Shown here: positions 34,066 through 44,462 of the stretch, piece by piece | Numbering within the stretch: position 1 is the stretch's first letter | Layout of the letters: each line of letters opens with the position of its first letter | Assembly (NCBI RefSeq): GCF_002872255.1 | Contig: NZ_NIPR01000001.1 | Span: 62,001 to 126,000 of the forward strand | Direction: 5' to 3' | DNA from: Companilactobacillus nuruki | GTDB taxonomy: Bacteria > Bacillota > Bacilli > Lactobacillales > Lactobacillaceae | Length of the DNA stretch: 64,000 nucleotides | Made by a program: the position numbers and the translations under genes | Notes under the pieces: model-generated | Database searches by the model: none | The model's input: only the letters and a program-made list of their open reading frames with translations | Told to the model about the DNA's origin: nothing

Positions 34066-36270
34066 TTAAATATACGATTCTCTAATGTATGCAACCTCGC
34101 TCAAACTACCTCGTATATTTTTATCCTCCAATGTATTCAATAAATTCATGAAATGAGCGTAATTGTAATTTTCAGAATTGAAAGCATTGAATAATTTTTG
34201 TTTGAGATCCAAACTCATGTAAGCTCGTTGAAGTCTGGCCCTCATTTCAGCAAAAACATCTTCCTTGTTATATTCATAAATTACCTGATCGACTTTTCTA
34301 CCTTGTGGAATGATTTTATCAGGATCATCCGTATTGAATGTTAGAACTTGTTTATGGTCATCCCAATAGAAAGTAGTCTTAGCAATTTTCTCACCAACAT
34401 GCTCAATCATCTGAAACTTGCCATCTGCTCCACTGAAGATCTCAACACTGATATTTACGGGTAATTTACCATTACTCATATAATCCCTGTTGGTTATGAT
34501 CAAACTACCTTTCTTAACAAAAACTGGCATCTGATCACTGTCACGATAAGTCTTAACAACAGAACCTCCATCATATGGCAAATGACTAAAGTAATCTACC
34601 CAATTTCCTTCTGGTAACCATGTATCACTAAAAGCGGTTTGAGTTGCTTCATCATGCGGACTCGTAATTGGTGAAACTAGCATTTCTGAGCCAAAATAAT
34701 ATTCATTTTTATGAGCATACGCATTTTTGTCATTAGGATAATTATAATATACCGGTTTATTAATTGGTACACCGTTAATATGGGTTTGATAATTTGCAGT
34801 GTCAATATATGGTAATAGTTCAGATCTTAAGCGTAAAAACTTTTCTTGAGATTTTTCAAAATCTTCACGATAGTTCCAAGGCTCTTTTCCCGCAAATAAA
34901 TTATTTGAAGAATGAAGTCTGTTGATTGGACTGAATATTCCAAATTGTACCCATCTAGTAGCTAATTCTGCATCAAAATTACCACGCATGTGTCCACCAA
35001 TGTCATGACTCCACCAGGTATATCCGATATTAGCGGCCGTTGAGGTAAAATATGGTTGAAAATCCAATGATCTCCATGAAATCACAGTATCACCAGAGAA
35101 TCCTAATGGATAGCGATGTGAACCTGGGCCGGCATATCGGCTCAGAATTATTCCATTCCCATTATTCCTCTTATTATTATCATTATAATGATAATGATTT
35201 AACAGCCATAGAGGGTCCATTTTATCAGCTGTTCGTGCAACACCTTGTTGCCAGTCGATCCACCAGAAATCTACACCTTCATCTTCCATTTTATGATGGA
35301 CATCCTTAAAGTAGGCCTTTTTAAACTTTGGATTCTCAAGATCGAACGAAGCTGGCTCTTCTGCGGTCGTATTTAGTCCCATAGTTTTAGCTACAGCTTT
35401 ATAGTCATCTTCAAAGGCTCTGATTCCAGAAGCAGGATGTACGTTTAATGATACTTTCTTACCGTCATCATGAAGCCACTTCAATAACTTCTCATGATCT
35501 GGGAACAGTGCCTTATTCCAAGAATAACCCGTCCAACTTGAACCATATTTTTGAGGAATGTCATGCCTGTGCCAATCGGTATCAATTATTGAAACACTTA
35601 TTGGGATTTTTTTATTATCAAATCTTTGCATTAATTTCTTGTATTCATCTTGAGTATATGGATAAAATCTACTCCACCAATTGCCTAAAGCAAATCTTGG
35701 GATCATGGGAGTTGGTCCTGTCAGCTTATAAAAATCCGACAATGTGGCTTGATAGTCACGTCCATAACAGAAGAAATAACCATCGGTAACTTTATTTGCT
35801 CTTGGAACATATGAATCAGTATCTTTAATATAAATAAATGACTTCGAATCATCCAGATAGCTATAACCATCTTTGGACATGATGCCATCTTCTAGTGGAA
35901 CTTGACCATCGGCGTGATCGAGAGTCCTAGTAGTCCCCTTCAAATTTTGATGTCTTTCATCATTGTTAGTCCCGAAGTACCATCTATTCTGATACAAAGC
36001 ATGTGCCTTTGCGGCATCAATATAGAGAGATTCCGGAGTAAATTTTCCACCGTCATAATATAAATGAAAAGAATCGGTAATTATTTCAAGTTTATGACCA
36101 TTATTATCTGAAATCACTTTAACCTTTGGCTCGTCAAAGTCTCTATTAACAACTGTTTGAGAGGGACGATCTTCAAACTTTCCAGCAGGATCTTCTTCCA
36201 ATCTAATCAGTGAATCGGTGATCACTGTAAATCTGTATGTATCCCCTGTAACGACTTTATTCATGATCAT
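34066..36270 (-). CDS. Glycoside hydrolase family 31 alpha-glycosidase
   Basis: 734-residue cytoplasmic GH31 enzyme: N-terminal beta-sandwich, a (beta/alpha)8 barrel and C-terminal beta domains. Family landmarks: RFALGNWWSRFYPY, IPISVSIIDTDWH, VDFWWIDWQQG containing the nucleophile Asp, SGDTVISW with the acid/base Asp, and WWSHDIGGHM. The WIDWQQG nucleophile motif differs from the WxDMNE of typical alpha-glucosidases, so the specificity may be unusual (alpha-glucoside or N-acetyl-alpha-hexosaminide). Start overlaps the EIIA stop by 4 bases (ATGA); ATG at 36264 is an alternative. No signal peptide is seen, matching use after PTS uptake. Confidence 0.88.
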   Translation of the reverse strand: MIMNKVVTGDTYRFTVITDSLIRLEEDPAGKFEDRPSQTVVNRDFDEPKVKVISDNNGHKLEIITDSFHLYYDGGKFTPESLYIDAAKAHALYQNRWYFGTNNDERHQNLKGTTRTLDHADGQVPLEDGIMSKDGYSYLDDSKSFIYIKDTDSYVPRANKVTDGYFFCYGRDYQATLSDFYKLTGPTPMIPRFALGNWWSRFYPYTQDEYKKLMQRFDNKKIPISVSIIDTDWHRHDIPQKYGSSWTGYSWNKALFPDHEKLLKWLHDDGKKVSLNVHPASGIRAFEDDYKAVAKTMGLNTTAEEPASFDLENPKFKKAYFKDVHHKMEDEGVDFWWIDWQQGVARTADKMDPLWLLNHYHYNDNNKRNNGNGIILSRYAGPGSHRYPLGFSGDTVISWRSLDFQPYFTSTAANIGYTWWSHDIGGHMRGNFDAELATRWVQFGIFSPINRLHSSNNLFAGKEPWNYREDFEKSQEKFLRLRSELLPYIDTANYQTHINGVPINKPVYYNYPNDKNAYAHKNEYYFGSEMLVSPITSPHDEATQTAFSDTWLPEGNWVDYFSHLPYDGGSVVKTYRDSDQMPVFVKKGSLIITNRDYMSNGKLPVNISVEIFSGADGKFQMIEHVGEKIAKTTFYWDDHKQVLTFNTDDPDKIIPQGRKVDQVIYEYNKEDVFAEMRARLQRAYMSLDLKQKLFNAFNSENYNYAHFMNLLNTLEDKNIRGSLSEVAYIRESYI

Positions 36271-36683
36271 TCGTCCTCCTCATCGTCGTCAACTTGAAAT
36301 TCATTAACATATTGCAACGCATTACGTGATTCAGTAATAATCTCATGTATACGGTCAACAGATATATATTTATCCGCACTCTCTAATGCGAAGGCTAAAA
36401 CTACAGGTAAGTTCATTCCAGTAATTATATGTGTATGTGATCTCGTCCGATAAGGAAAAAACTTCTGATTAACTGATCCAGCTAACATGTCAGTAAAAAC
36501 AATGATTTCAGTATCATCGTCGGTTTTTTCAAACATTTCTTTTACGTTTTCTTCAATCGGACTGCCATCGACGTAAGCATCCAAGACTTGTACATTATCT
36601 TGTTTTCCAGCAATGAACTCTAAGGTACTTTTCAAACCTGAAGCCATGTGATTATGTGATGCGATAATAATTTTTCTTTTCAT
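36267..36683 (-). CDS. PTS EIIA, mannose class
   Basis: 138-residue EIIA of the mannose/sorbose superfamily. It receives phosphate from HPr on His10 (IIIASHNHMASG) and passes it to EIIB. The very acidic C-terminus is not part of the core fold. It lies downstream of EIID, ahead of GH31. All four EII proteins are separate genes here. Confidence 0.9.
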   Translation of the reverse strand: MKRKIIIASHNHMASGLKSTLEFIAGKQDNVQVLDAYVDGSPIEENVKEMFEKTDDDTEIIVFTDMLAGSVNQKFFPYRTRSHTHIITGMNLPVVLAFALESADKYISVDRIHEIITESRNALQYVNEFQVDDDEEDE

Positions 36684-36701
36684 TATATAAAATCCTCTAA
36701 T

Positions 36702-37559
36702 CTATTTAGTTGGCATTACACCTAAAATTCCAGTAAATGAACCAACTAAGGATAATACGATCAATGCAACGATGATCTTAGTGGGTGTCCAGAATTTTGA
36801 ATTCAACATCTTATAAACTAAGTATGTTAAGCAAACTGGCAATAATGCAGGCATAATATTATTAAAAATTCCAGTTTGAACTGACAACTTAACTTTACCT
36901 GTCATAAATGTTAATGGCGTATAAACCTTTACTACTGTAGCTGCTAATGTTCCAACAACCATTAAACCTAATACTGAAATTGCATCAGTGAATAATGATA
37001 ATTTGTCACCAAACTCGGTAACAAGTTTGACACCAGAGTTATAACCTACATCGAACAATTTTAATCTGATCCAAAAGATAATTGCGCCAATTAAAATCCA
37101 GGCTAAAGCACCTAAAGGATTACCATTAATTGCCATATAACCTGAAATAGATCCCATAACTGTTGGCAACAATACCCAAATAATGGTATCGCCAATTCCA
37201 GCAAATGGACCCATTAAAGATGTCTTCAATGCTTGAACCGCGTCTTTAGACTTGATCCCATCCTTTTCTTCCATAGCAGTGGTTGCACCTAATATTATGT
37301 TTGCCATTGCGGTTGTAGTATTGAAATATTTAAAATGATTATCCAACGCTTGAACATACTCATCGTCGTCTGGATATATCTTTCTAAGTAACTTTGAGAA
37401 TGACCAGACAACTGATGTAGCTTGTTGAGTTTCATAATTAAAAAGTGCTGATCCCATAAACATCCATCTTAAAATGGCATGATGACGATCTTTTTTCGTA
37501 ATTTCAACCTTCTTATTTCCTGCCGTAATAGTAGTAGTCTCGTCTATTTTACTCGTCAT
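36702..37559 (-). CDS. PTS EIID, mannose class
   Basis: 286-residue membrane subunit typical of mannose-class PTS (RWMFMGSALFNYETQQ, then MGPFAGIGDTIIWVLLPT, and a hydrophobic C-terminus). It forms the translocation channel with EIIC. ATG at 37559 has GAGG 9 bases before it and overlaps the end of the EIIC gene by 11 bases; ATG at 37568 is less favoured. Confidence 0.92.
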   Translation of the reverse strand: MTSKIDETTTITAGNKKVEITKKDRHHAILRWMFMGSALFNYETQQATSVVWSFSKLLRKIYPDDDEYVQALDNHFKYFNTTTAMANIILGATTAMEEKDGIKSKDAVQALKTSLMGPFAGIGDTIIWVLLPTVMGSISGYMAINGNPLGALAWILIGAIIFWIRLKLFDVGYNSGVKLVTEFGDKLSLFTDAISVLGLMVVGTLAATVVKVYTPLTFMTGKVKLSVQTGIFNNIMPALLPVCLTYLVYKMLNSKFWTPTKIIVALIVLSLVGSFTGILGVMPTK

Positions 37560-38355
37560 AATCGTCATCCTCTGTTTCTTCGTTATTTGAATCTACATTA
37601 GCAGTTGATGCCTTTGCTTCTGATTTACTCAACCCAACTTTGTAAACGATAATTGAGGCCGCAGCTCCAAGAATTGAAATACCAATAATTGGTAATTTTA
37701 GATATGCACTGAATACGAAACCAATGAATACCGCCCAAATGTATTTCTTAACTGGCATGTAATGCATTAATAAAGCAATACCTAGAACCGGTAGCATTCC
37801 ACCGGCAATATTTAAACCATTTGTTACCCACTTTGGAATAATAGCTAAAATTGCGTTAACAGCTTTGGGACCAACAGAAACGATAATTGTCATGATAATG
37901 GCGTTCTTCAATGCAAACATCAACGGCCCGACCAATCCGATCATCCGCATTTTTTCAAATTCATGCTTGTGAGCATATGTCTGCATTCTATGTGCAACAA
38001 AGTTATTTAGAATCTTAACTAACACATCAAAATTAATTGCTAACAAGCCAACTGGCAATCCAACAGCAATCGCTGCAGTTAATCCTGAACCAGTTCTTGC
38101 TGCTAAGAAAGTTCCGACCAATGCTGCAAGTCCATAATCAGGAACAGAGGCACCACCTAAACCAGCAACACCTAGCGACATAAGTTGGAACGTTCCACCT
38201 ATGAGCAAACCTGTCTTCAAATCGCCCATAATAAATCCGGCAATCATACCAGTTGTTACAGCCCAATAATTGACAATCGTTATACCAAGATTATCAAGGG
38301 TTACATATGCCGCTAATAATACGATCAATATATTCTGAATAATTTCAATAGACAT
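37549..38355 (-). CDS. PTS EIIC, mannose/sorbose class
   Basis: 268-residue channel subunit with about seven or eight membrane segments. Typical motifs: GGTFQLMSLGVAGLGGASVPD and LPVGLLA near the N-terminus. The acidic C-terminal tail (about 20 residues) overlaps the EIID start. GGGG precedes its ATG. Confidence 0.92.
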   Translation of the reverse strand: MSIEIIQNILIVLLAAYVTLDNLGITIVNYWAVTTGMIAGFIMGDLKTGLLIGGTFQLMSLGVAGLGGASVPDYGLAALVGTFLAARTGSGLTAAIAVGLPVGLLAINFDVLVKILNNFVAHRMQTYAHKHEFEKMRMIGLVGPLMFALKNAIIMTIIVSVGPKAVNAILAIIPKWVTNGLNIAGGMLPVLGIALLMHYMPVKKYIWAVFIGFVFSAYLKLPIIGISILGAAASIIVYKVGLSKSEAKASTANVDSNNEETEDDDYDE

Positions 38356-38376
38356 AATTATTTTCCCCTATACATA

Positions 38377-38868
38377 TTAATTAAATTCATGACCCTTAAT
38401 GGCTTTGTCAAAATCAATTGATGCATTCTCCGGTATGTATTGAATTCTTACAGGTACACCACGTGATTCTATTTCTTTCAAATCATCAACCTCTTTTTGA
38501 TTCAATGAAACAAACTTACTAATATTAGTTCTACCATCTTCAGCGAAGACGATTCCTAAGTTAACACTAGGGATTTCTACCCCAATGTCCAGCAATTTAA
38601 TTAACGTTTCAGGTTCTTTAACAATTACAAATACCCTCTGTGAATCGTATTTCCCATTTCCAAAATTAGTAAGGGCTTTTTCCGTATCAATAACACTCAT
38701 ACCAGTACCAGCCGGTTTAGACAATTTCATTGAATCTTTGATCTCAGGCTGATGACTTACCGTATCATCGATTACCATAAATCTTTTAGGATTTAATTTT
38801 GAATTCCATTGATTAACAACTATTCCATGAATCAAACGTTGGTCAACTCTTGCATCTATAACTGTCAT
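38377..38868 (-). CDS. PTS EIIB, mannose/sorbose class
   Basis: 163-residue EIIB carrying the phosphorylated His14 in RVDQRLIHGIV. It passes phosphate from EIIA to the incoming sugar. ATG at 38868 (MTVIDARVD) has GAGG 9 bases upstream and matches the family start; the frame's earlier start at 38907 is not supported. First gene of the operon EIIB-EIIC-EIID-EIIA-GH31-lacI. The sugar is unknown; GH31 suggests an alpha-linked disaccharide. Confidence 0.92.
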   Translation of the reverse strand: MTVIDARVDQRLIHGIVVNQWNSKLNPKRFMVIDDTVSHQPEIKDSMKLSKPAGTGMSVIDTEKALTNFGNGKYDSQRVFVIVKEPETLIKLLDIGVEIPSVNLGIVFAEDGRTNISKFVSLNQKEVDDLKEIESRGVPVRIQYIPENASIDFDKAIKGHEFN

Positions 38869-38892
38869 CCTTGAACACCTCATTTTATTTTT

Positions 38893-38946
38893 TGGAAGCA
38901 CTTTCATTTACACTTTTATTCTAGTTGGAACGTTCCATTTTGTCAA
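38893..38946 (-). promoter_or_regulatory. Promoter with LacI operator and cre-like site
   Basis: On the minus strand TTGACA (38946-38941), 17-base spacer, TAGAAT (38923-38918). The spacer contains the perfect palindrome TGGAACGTTCCA (38926-38937), a LacI-type operator. A cre-like TGAAAGTGCTTCCA (38906-38893, two deviations from consensus) lies downstream of the start. This gives substrate and catabolite control. Confidence 0.82.
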
Positions 38947-39000
38947 TGAACTTTTTTATTTAAAAAAAGACCTGTCTGAAACTAATTTATTTGCACAAAA

Positions 39001-39041
39001 AAAACATCAGTCTAGCATCAAATTAGCTAGACTGATGTTTT
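39001..39041 (-). terminator. Terminator of the glycerol operon
   Basis: Perfect stem AAAACATCAGTCTAGC with its complement and a 9-base loop; T-rich on either side. It lies just past the apbE stop at 39078. Confidence 0.85.
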
Positions 39042-39077
39042 TTCGATAAACCAAAATTATTTTAGCTTAGGCTTTCC

Positions 39078-40025
39078 TTACTCAACTAATGAAAAACTAT
39101 TATCGGTAAGTTTGAACTTGTCTTGTAAGTTATCTGTTAAGCGCACTGTTCTATTTTTATAAACAAAGATCAAACCTATCTTATTGTCATTCAAAAGTTT
39201 TATCGTTCCATCATAATTATTATAAAAACCTAGGCTCGACCAAATTTCTCCATCAATTGATTTTGGACTGACAACCGTTACTCCCATCAAGTCGGTTTGT
39301 ACGGGATATCCAGTCTTGGGGTCCATTATATGATGATAAGTATGGCCTTTTTTATTTAGAAATCTCTCATAAATTCCTGAGGTAACAACCGAATAATCCG
39401 GTATTTTCAAAATTCCTAAATAATCACTACGTGTATCGAATGGTGATTGAACACCAACGCTCCAGTTTCCATCATGAACGCCAGGTCCAACTAGCAAAAC
39501 GTTACCGCCCAAATCAATAATTCCTTGATCAACACCTGATTCTTTCCACAATTTTTTAATTGCATCGGCAATATAGCCCTTGGCTATCCCGCCTAAATCT
39601 AATTCCATACCTTCATCAAGTAAGAAAACCGATCTGTCCTTATCATTTAAGATAATTCGTCTAGGATTTATTAATTTTAAGCGACTTTCAATCTCTTTAT
39701 CACTAGGAACCTCAGCATCTGAAAATCCGATATGCCATAGTTTTACTAAAGGACCGATTGCTGCGTTAAAACCTTGATTTTTTTGACTAACTTCAACAGC
39801 TTCTTTTACTAAGTCATAGCTTATTTTAGAAACAGATACAGCAGCTTTGCCGGAAGCGTAATTTATAGACATTATTTCTGACTTAGTGCGATTAACTGTC
39901 AAAAGATCTTCGCAATACTGAATCAAATCATAGGCTTTATCAAGAGCTGGTACTTGCCCTTCTTCAAATACTGTTAGTTTAATTTCTGTACCCAAAGCAT
40001 GATAGGTTTTAGTAAATTCTGACAT
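39078..40025 (-). CDS. apbE: FAD:protein FMN transferase (ApbE), no signal peptide
   Basis: 315 residues of the ApbE family, which moves FMN from FAD to a Ser or Thr of a target protein, using Mg2+. Seen: YHALGTEIKLTV start, LDLGGIAKGYIAD (flavin binding), IDLGGNVLLVG, and a late HHIMDPKTGYP. It has no signal peptide or lipobox, so it should act in the cytoplasm. GGGAG lies upstream. It follows glpO in the glpK-glpO-apbE operon, which makes GlpO its most obvious target; GlpO has a matching motif in its insert. Confidence 0.9.
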   Translation of the reverse strand: MSEFTKTYHALGTEIKLTVFEEGQVPALDKAYDLIQYCEDLLTVNRTKSEIMSINYASGKAAVSVSKISYDLVKEAVEVSQKNQGFNAAIGPLVKLWHIGFSDAEVPSDKEIESRLKLINPRRIILNDKDRSVFLLDEGMELDLGGIAKGYIADAIKKLWKESGVDQGIIDLGGNVLLVGPGVHDGNWSVGVQSPFDTRSDYLGILKIPDYSVVTSGIYERFLNKKGHTYHHIMDPKTGYPVQTDLMGVTVVSPKSIDGEIWSSLGFYNNYDGTIKLLNDNKIGLIFVYKNRTVRLTDNLQDKFKLTDNSFSLVE

Positions 40026-40070
40026 AATAAGACTCCCTATGACGAAAAATTCTTAATTCAAAAAAATTTT

Positions 40071-41843
40071 TTATGCTTCTACTGGTTTAGCATCTTTCAA
40101 ATAATCCAAACCTGCTTCACTGATCAAAGCATCGGTCTTCTTTGTATAATCCTTGATTTGCTCATCCGTCCAATTATAATATTCGGCCATTTCTTTAATA
40201 ACACCAGCTTCAATATTCTTGATTTCAGTATGATTGAATATCAAATTATTAGTACGACGGAAGAGATAATCTTCCGGTGTCAAAGCCATTTCGTTTTCCA
40301 TTGAATAACGTAAACTCAATGTTTCTGCTAAACTCAAACCTTGAATTGGAGTTGTTGTTTTAGCATCAGCAATAACTTCATCCGTATTTGAGCCAAAGAT
40401 GTTGGCCATCTTTTCAGCGCCAATAGGATCAACACCGGCAGCAACAGCTTTCTTAGCATAATTCTCAAGTTCTGCTTCAGCATTATTTGAATCAAAATCT
40501 CCACCAGAAACTTTGATATTAGCCGAATCAACTGGTTTGTAATCACGAGCATATTGCGTATTCATGATTTCAATAATCATCTTCATCGCACCATCAGCCA
40601 TCTTACGATAGTCAGTTAATTTACCACCAGCTAAAGTGATCAAACCATCATCCGCGCGTTTCAATGAACTACCTCTTGATACTTGAGAAGCAGTTAATTT
40701 ATGGCTACCAGAATCACTTGCACCTGAAACTACATCTGGTTTGTCTTCTTTCTTCTCATCTGGAGCAGATTCTTCAGCAACCAATGGTCTGACACCGGCC
40801 CAGCTAGATTCAATATCATCAAGTGTGATATGGGCATCAGGATATTTCTTATTGATAATATTAAGTAGATAATCAACATCACTCTGTTCAACCTTAGGAT
40901 GTGTAAGATCACCCTTAAAGTCTGTATCAGTTGTACCAAAGTAGGTCTTACCATCTCTTGGAATTGTAAAGATCATACGACCATCATTAGTTCCTGAACC
41001 AAAGTATGTTGGCTTTGGAACGTTCAATCTAGATTGATCAACAACTAAATGCACACCTTTGGTTGGACGCATTTGAGTTTTCTTCTTGTCATGATTCTCA
41101 TCCAAGTCTTTAACAAAGTCTGACCATGGTCCTGAAGCATTAAGTACTATTTTTGCCTTAATATCAAACTCTTCACCACTGACCATGTCCTTGACAGTCA
41201 TACCGCAGACATTGCCAAATTGATTATGAATAACTTTGACAGCCTTCATACGGCTAACCATTAAGCCACCTAAGTCATGTGCCTTCTTAATATTCTCAAT
41301 AACTAGACGTGAATCATTATTCAAATAATCTAGATAGATACCACCACCGGCTAAGTTCTCAGCGTTCAATTGTGGTTCTAATTTCAATACTTGTTCTTTG
41401 TCCAAAGTATAGTTAGCATATTTCTTTAAATGTTCTGACTTATTGATTCCTGCCAAGCGATCATATAAATCCATTGCTACTTTAACTGAAAACATTGAAA
41501 ATGTCGTTCCAGGTTCATCATATATTGGTAGTAACATTGGATCTGGTCTAGTTACGTGCGGTGCAACATGCTGAATGACTGCACGTTCTTGGACTGTATC
41601 AGATACAACCTCAACATCGAAACTCTTAAGATATCTAATACCACCATGAACTAGTCGTGTTGATCTAGATGATGTACCAGCTCCAAAGTCTTGCATATCG
41701 ATCAAAGCCGTTCTCATACCTGCGGCACTAGCTTGTAGAGCAACACCTGCTCCGGTAATACCACCGCCAATGATTAATAAATCAAGTCTTCTAGTTTTTA
41801 ATTTTTTTATTTCTTCTGCTCTACTTTTAATTGAAAATGTCAT
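40071..41843 (-). CDS. glpO: Type-1 glycerol-3-phosphate oxidase
   Basis: 590-residue FAD protein oxidising sn-glycerol 3-phosphate to DHAP with O2, giving H2O2. Rossmann motif LLIIGGGITGAGVALQ (about residues 22-37), then RSTRLVHGGIRYL. A hydrophilic insert after GVRPLVAEES (about residues 355-398), ending in VSRGSS, marks it as the oxidase rather than GlpD dehydrogenase. This insert is shorter than in streptococcal GlpO and contains D370-V-V-S-G-A-S376, resembling an ApbE flavinylation motif. ATG at 41843 (MTFSIKSRAEE) has GAGGG upstream. Second gene of the glycerol operon. Confidence 0.93.
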   Translation of the reverse strand: MTFSIKSRAEEIKKLKTRRLDLLIIGGGITGAGVALQASAAGMRTALIDMQDFGAGTSSRSTRLVHGGIRYLKSFDVEVVSDTVQERAVIQHVAPHVTRPDPMLLPIYDEPGTTFSMFSVKVAMDLYDRLAGINKSEHLKKYANYTLDKEQVLKLEPQLNAENLAGGGIYLDYLNNDSRLVIENIKKAHDLGGLMVSRMKAVKVIHNQFGNVCGMTVKDMVSGEEFDIKAKIVLNASGPWSDFVKDLDENHDKKKTQMRPTKGVHLVVDQSRLNVPKPTYFGSGTNDGRMIFTIPRDGKTYFGTTDTDFKGDLTHPKVEQSDVDYLLNIINKKYPDAHITLDDIESSWAGVRPLVAEESAPDEKKEDKPDVVSGASDSGSHKLTASQVSRGSSLKRADDGLITLAGGKLTDYRKMADGAMKMIIEIMNTQYARDYKPVDSANIKVSGGDFDSNNAEAELENYAKKAVAAGVDPIGAEKMANIFGSNTDEVIADAKTTTPIQGLSLAETLSLRYSMENEMALTPEDYLFRRTNNLIFNHTEIKNIEAGVIKEMAEYYNWTDEQIKDYTKKTDALISEAGLDYLKDAKPVEA

Positions 41844-41898
41844 AGTCTGTCCCTCGTTACTACGCAATAGATAATTAATTTAATTACCTGTAACGCAA

Positions 41899-43419
<1,521 letters not shown>

Positions 43420-43440
43420 TTACGAAAGAGGTGTGACTAT

Positions 43441-43485
43441 CTTAGTAGTCCCACTATTACCATCAAAGTGATGATAAATACTAAG
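43441..43485. promoter_or_regulatory. Dyad in the glpK leader
   Basis: CTTAGTA (43441-43447) and TACTAAG (43479-43485) enclose 31 bases. No T-run follows, so it is more likely an operator or leader structure than a terminator. Weak evidence. Confidence 0.3.
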
Positions 43486-43526
43486 TTAATTTTTATTAAC
43501 TCCTAACATAAATCTAAAGAATTCTC

Positions 43527-44462
43527 CTAAATTAATTCAATTTTCTTACCAAGAACTGCTTGGGCTTCATCCATCAACTTCTTAACAATTTCACCAGCTG
43601 GCAATGATTCATGAATCATACCTGAAATTTGACCACTGAATACTAAACCATCTTCAACATCATCTTTTTGAACAGCGTTTCTCAATCCTTCGTTCATAAC
43701 TGAATTAAATTCATCACGTGATACTTGGTCCAATTCAAGTTCTGTCAATTTAGAAGCAATGTTGTTCTTAATAATACGTGAAGCATCCTTAATGGTTGCT
43801 CCAGCAACGACTGTTGATGTATCAGTAGCATCAATAACTAATTTTCTCCAGTTATTACCAACAGGACTTTCTTTAGAAATTGAGAAGATCGTTCCACATT
43901 GAACACCTTTAGCTCCAGCAACAAAGGCGTTTACAACACCACGGCCATCACCGATACCACCAGCAGCAATAAGTGGAATTGAAACAGCATCAGCAATTTG
44001 TGGCCAAAGTGTTTGTGATGTTAGAACACCAATGTGTCCTCCACCTTCCATACCTTCAGCAATAACAGCATCGGCACCCATTTCTTCCATCTTCTTAGCA
44101 ATCTTAACGTTTGGAATAACTGGACAAACTTTAATTCCAGCGGCTTTCAAGTCTTTCATATATGGCTTTGGTGTACCTGCACCAGTTGTGACAACCTTGA
44201 CACCCTCATCAATAACGACCTTAACAACCTCTGGCGTATTAGGGTCCATCAACATCAAGTTAACGGCAAATGTATTCTTAGTTAGTTTCTTAGCTTTTTG
44301 AATTTCAGCTCTTACTTGTTCAGCTGTTTTACCACCAGCAGCGATGATACCAAGTCCACCACCATTTGATACAGCGGCTGCCAATTCTGCAGTAGCAACT
44401 TCTTGCATAGCGCCTTGAACAACTGGGTATTTAATATCTAATAATTTACATACTTCATTCAT
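43527..44462 (-). CDS. FabK-like flavin enoyl reductase / nitronate monooxygenase family
   Basis: 311-residue FMN TIM-barrel protein of the 2-nitropropane dioxygenase family. The order of motifs (YPVVQGAMQEVAT, GGGLGIIAAGGK, VVTTGAGTPKPYM, DAVIAEGMEGGGHIG, PLIAAGGIGDG, GTIFSISKES) is very close to enoyl-ACP reductase FabK, so an enoyl-thioester reductase is more likely than a nitronate monooxygenase. ATG at 44462 has GGAGG 9 bases upstream; an earlier ATG at 44507 lacks support. Its long upstream region carries two LysR-type boxes and cre sites shared with the CoA genes to the right. Confidence 0.85.
   Translation of the reverse strand: MNEVCKLLDIKYPVVQGAMQEVATAELAAAVSNGGGLGIIAAGGKTAEQVRAEIQKAKKLTKNTFAVNLMLMDPNTPEVVKVVIDEGVKVVTTGAGTPKPYMKDLKAAGIKVCPVIPNVKIAKKMEEMGADAVIAEGMEGGGHIGVLTSQTLWPQIADAVSIPLIAAGGIGDGRGVVNAFVAGAKGVQCGTIFSISKESPVGNNWRKLVIDATDTSTVVAGATIKDASRIIKNNIASKLTELELDQVSRDEFNSVMNEGLRNAVQKDDVEDGLVFSGQISGMIHESLPAGEIVKKLMDEAQAVLGKKIELI

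Noticed and set aside
35448-35789. Open frame of 113 codons on the plus strand inside GH31
   Set aside because: It is antisense to a conserved enzyme, has no ribosome-binding site, and its composition follows the opposite strand.
25426-38868. A single dga-type operon combining the mannose PTS with DgaE/DgaF
   Set aside because: The mannose PTS is in a separate operon with GH31 and lacI, bounded by its own promoter and terminator, and the dga genes have their own EIIC and promoter.
44032-44301. Overlapping plus-strand frames inside the FabK-like gene
   Set aside because: Two frames open together over a conserved flavoprotein are typical shadows of its codon pattern.
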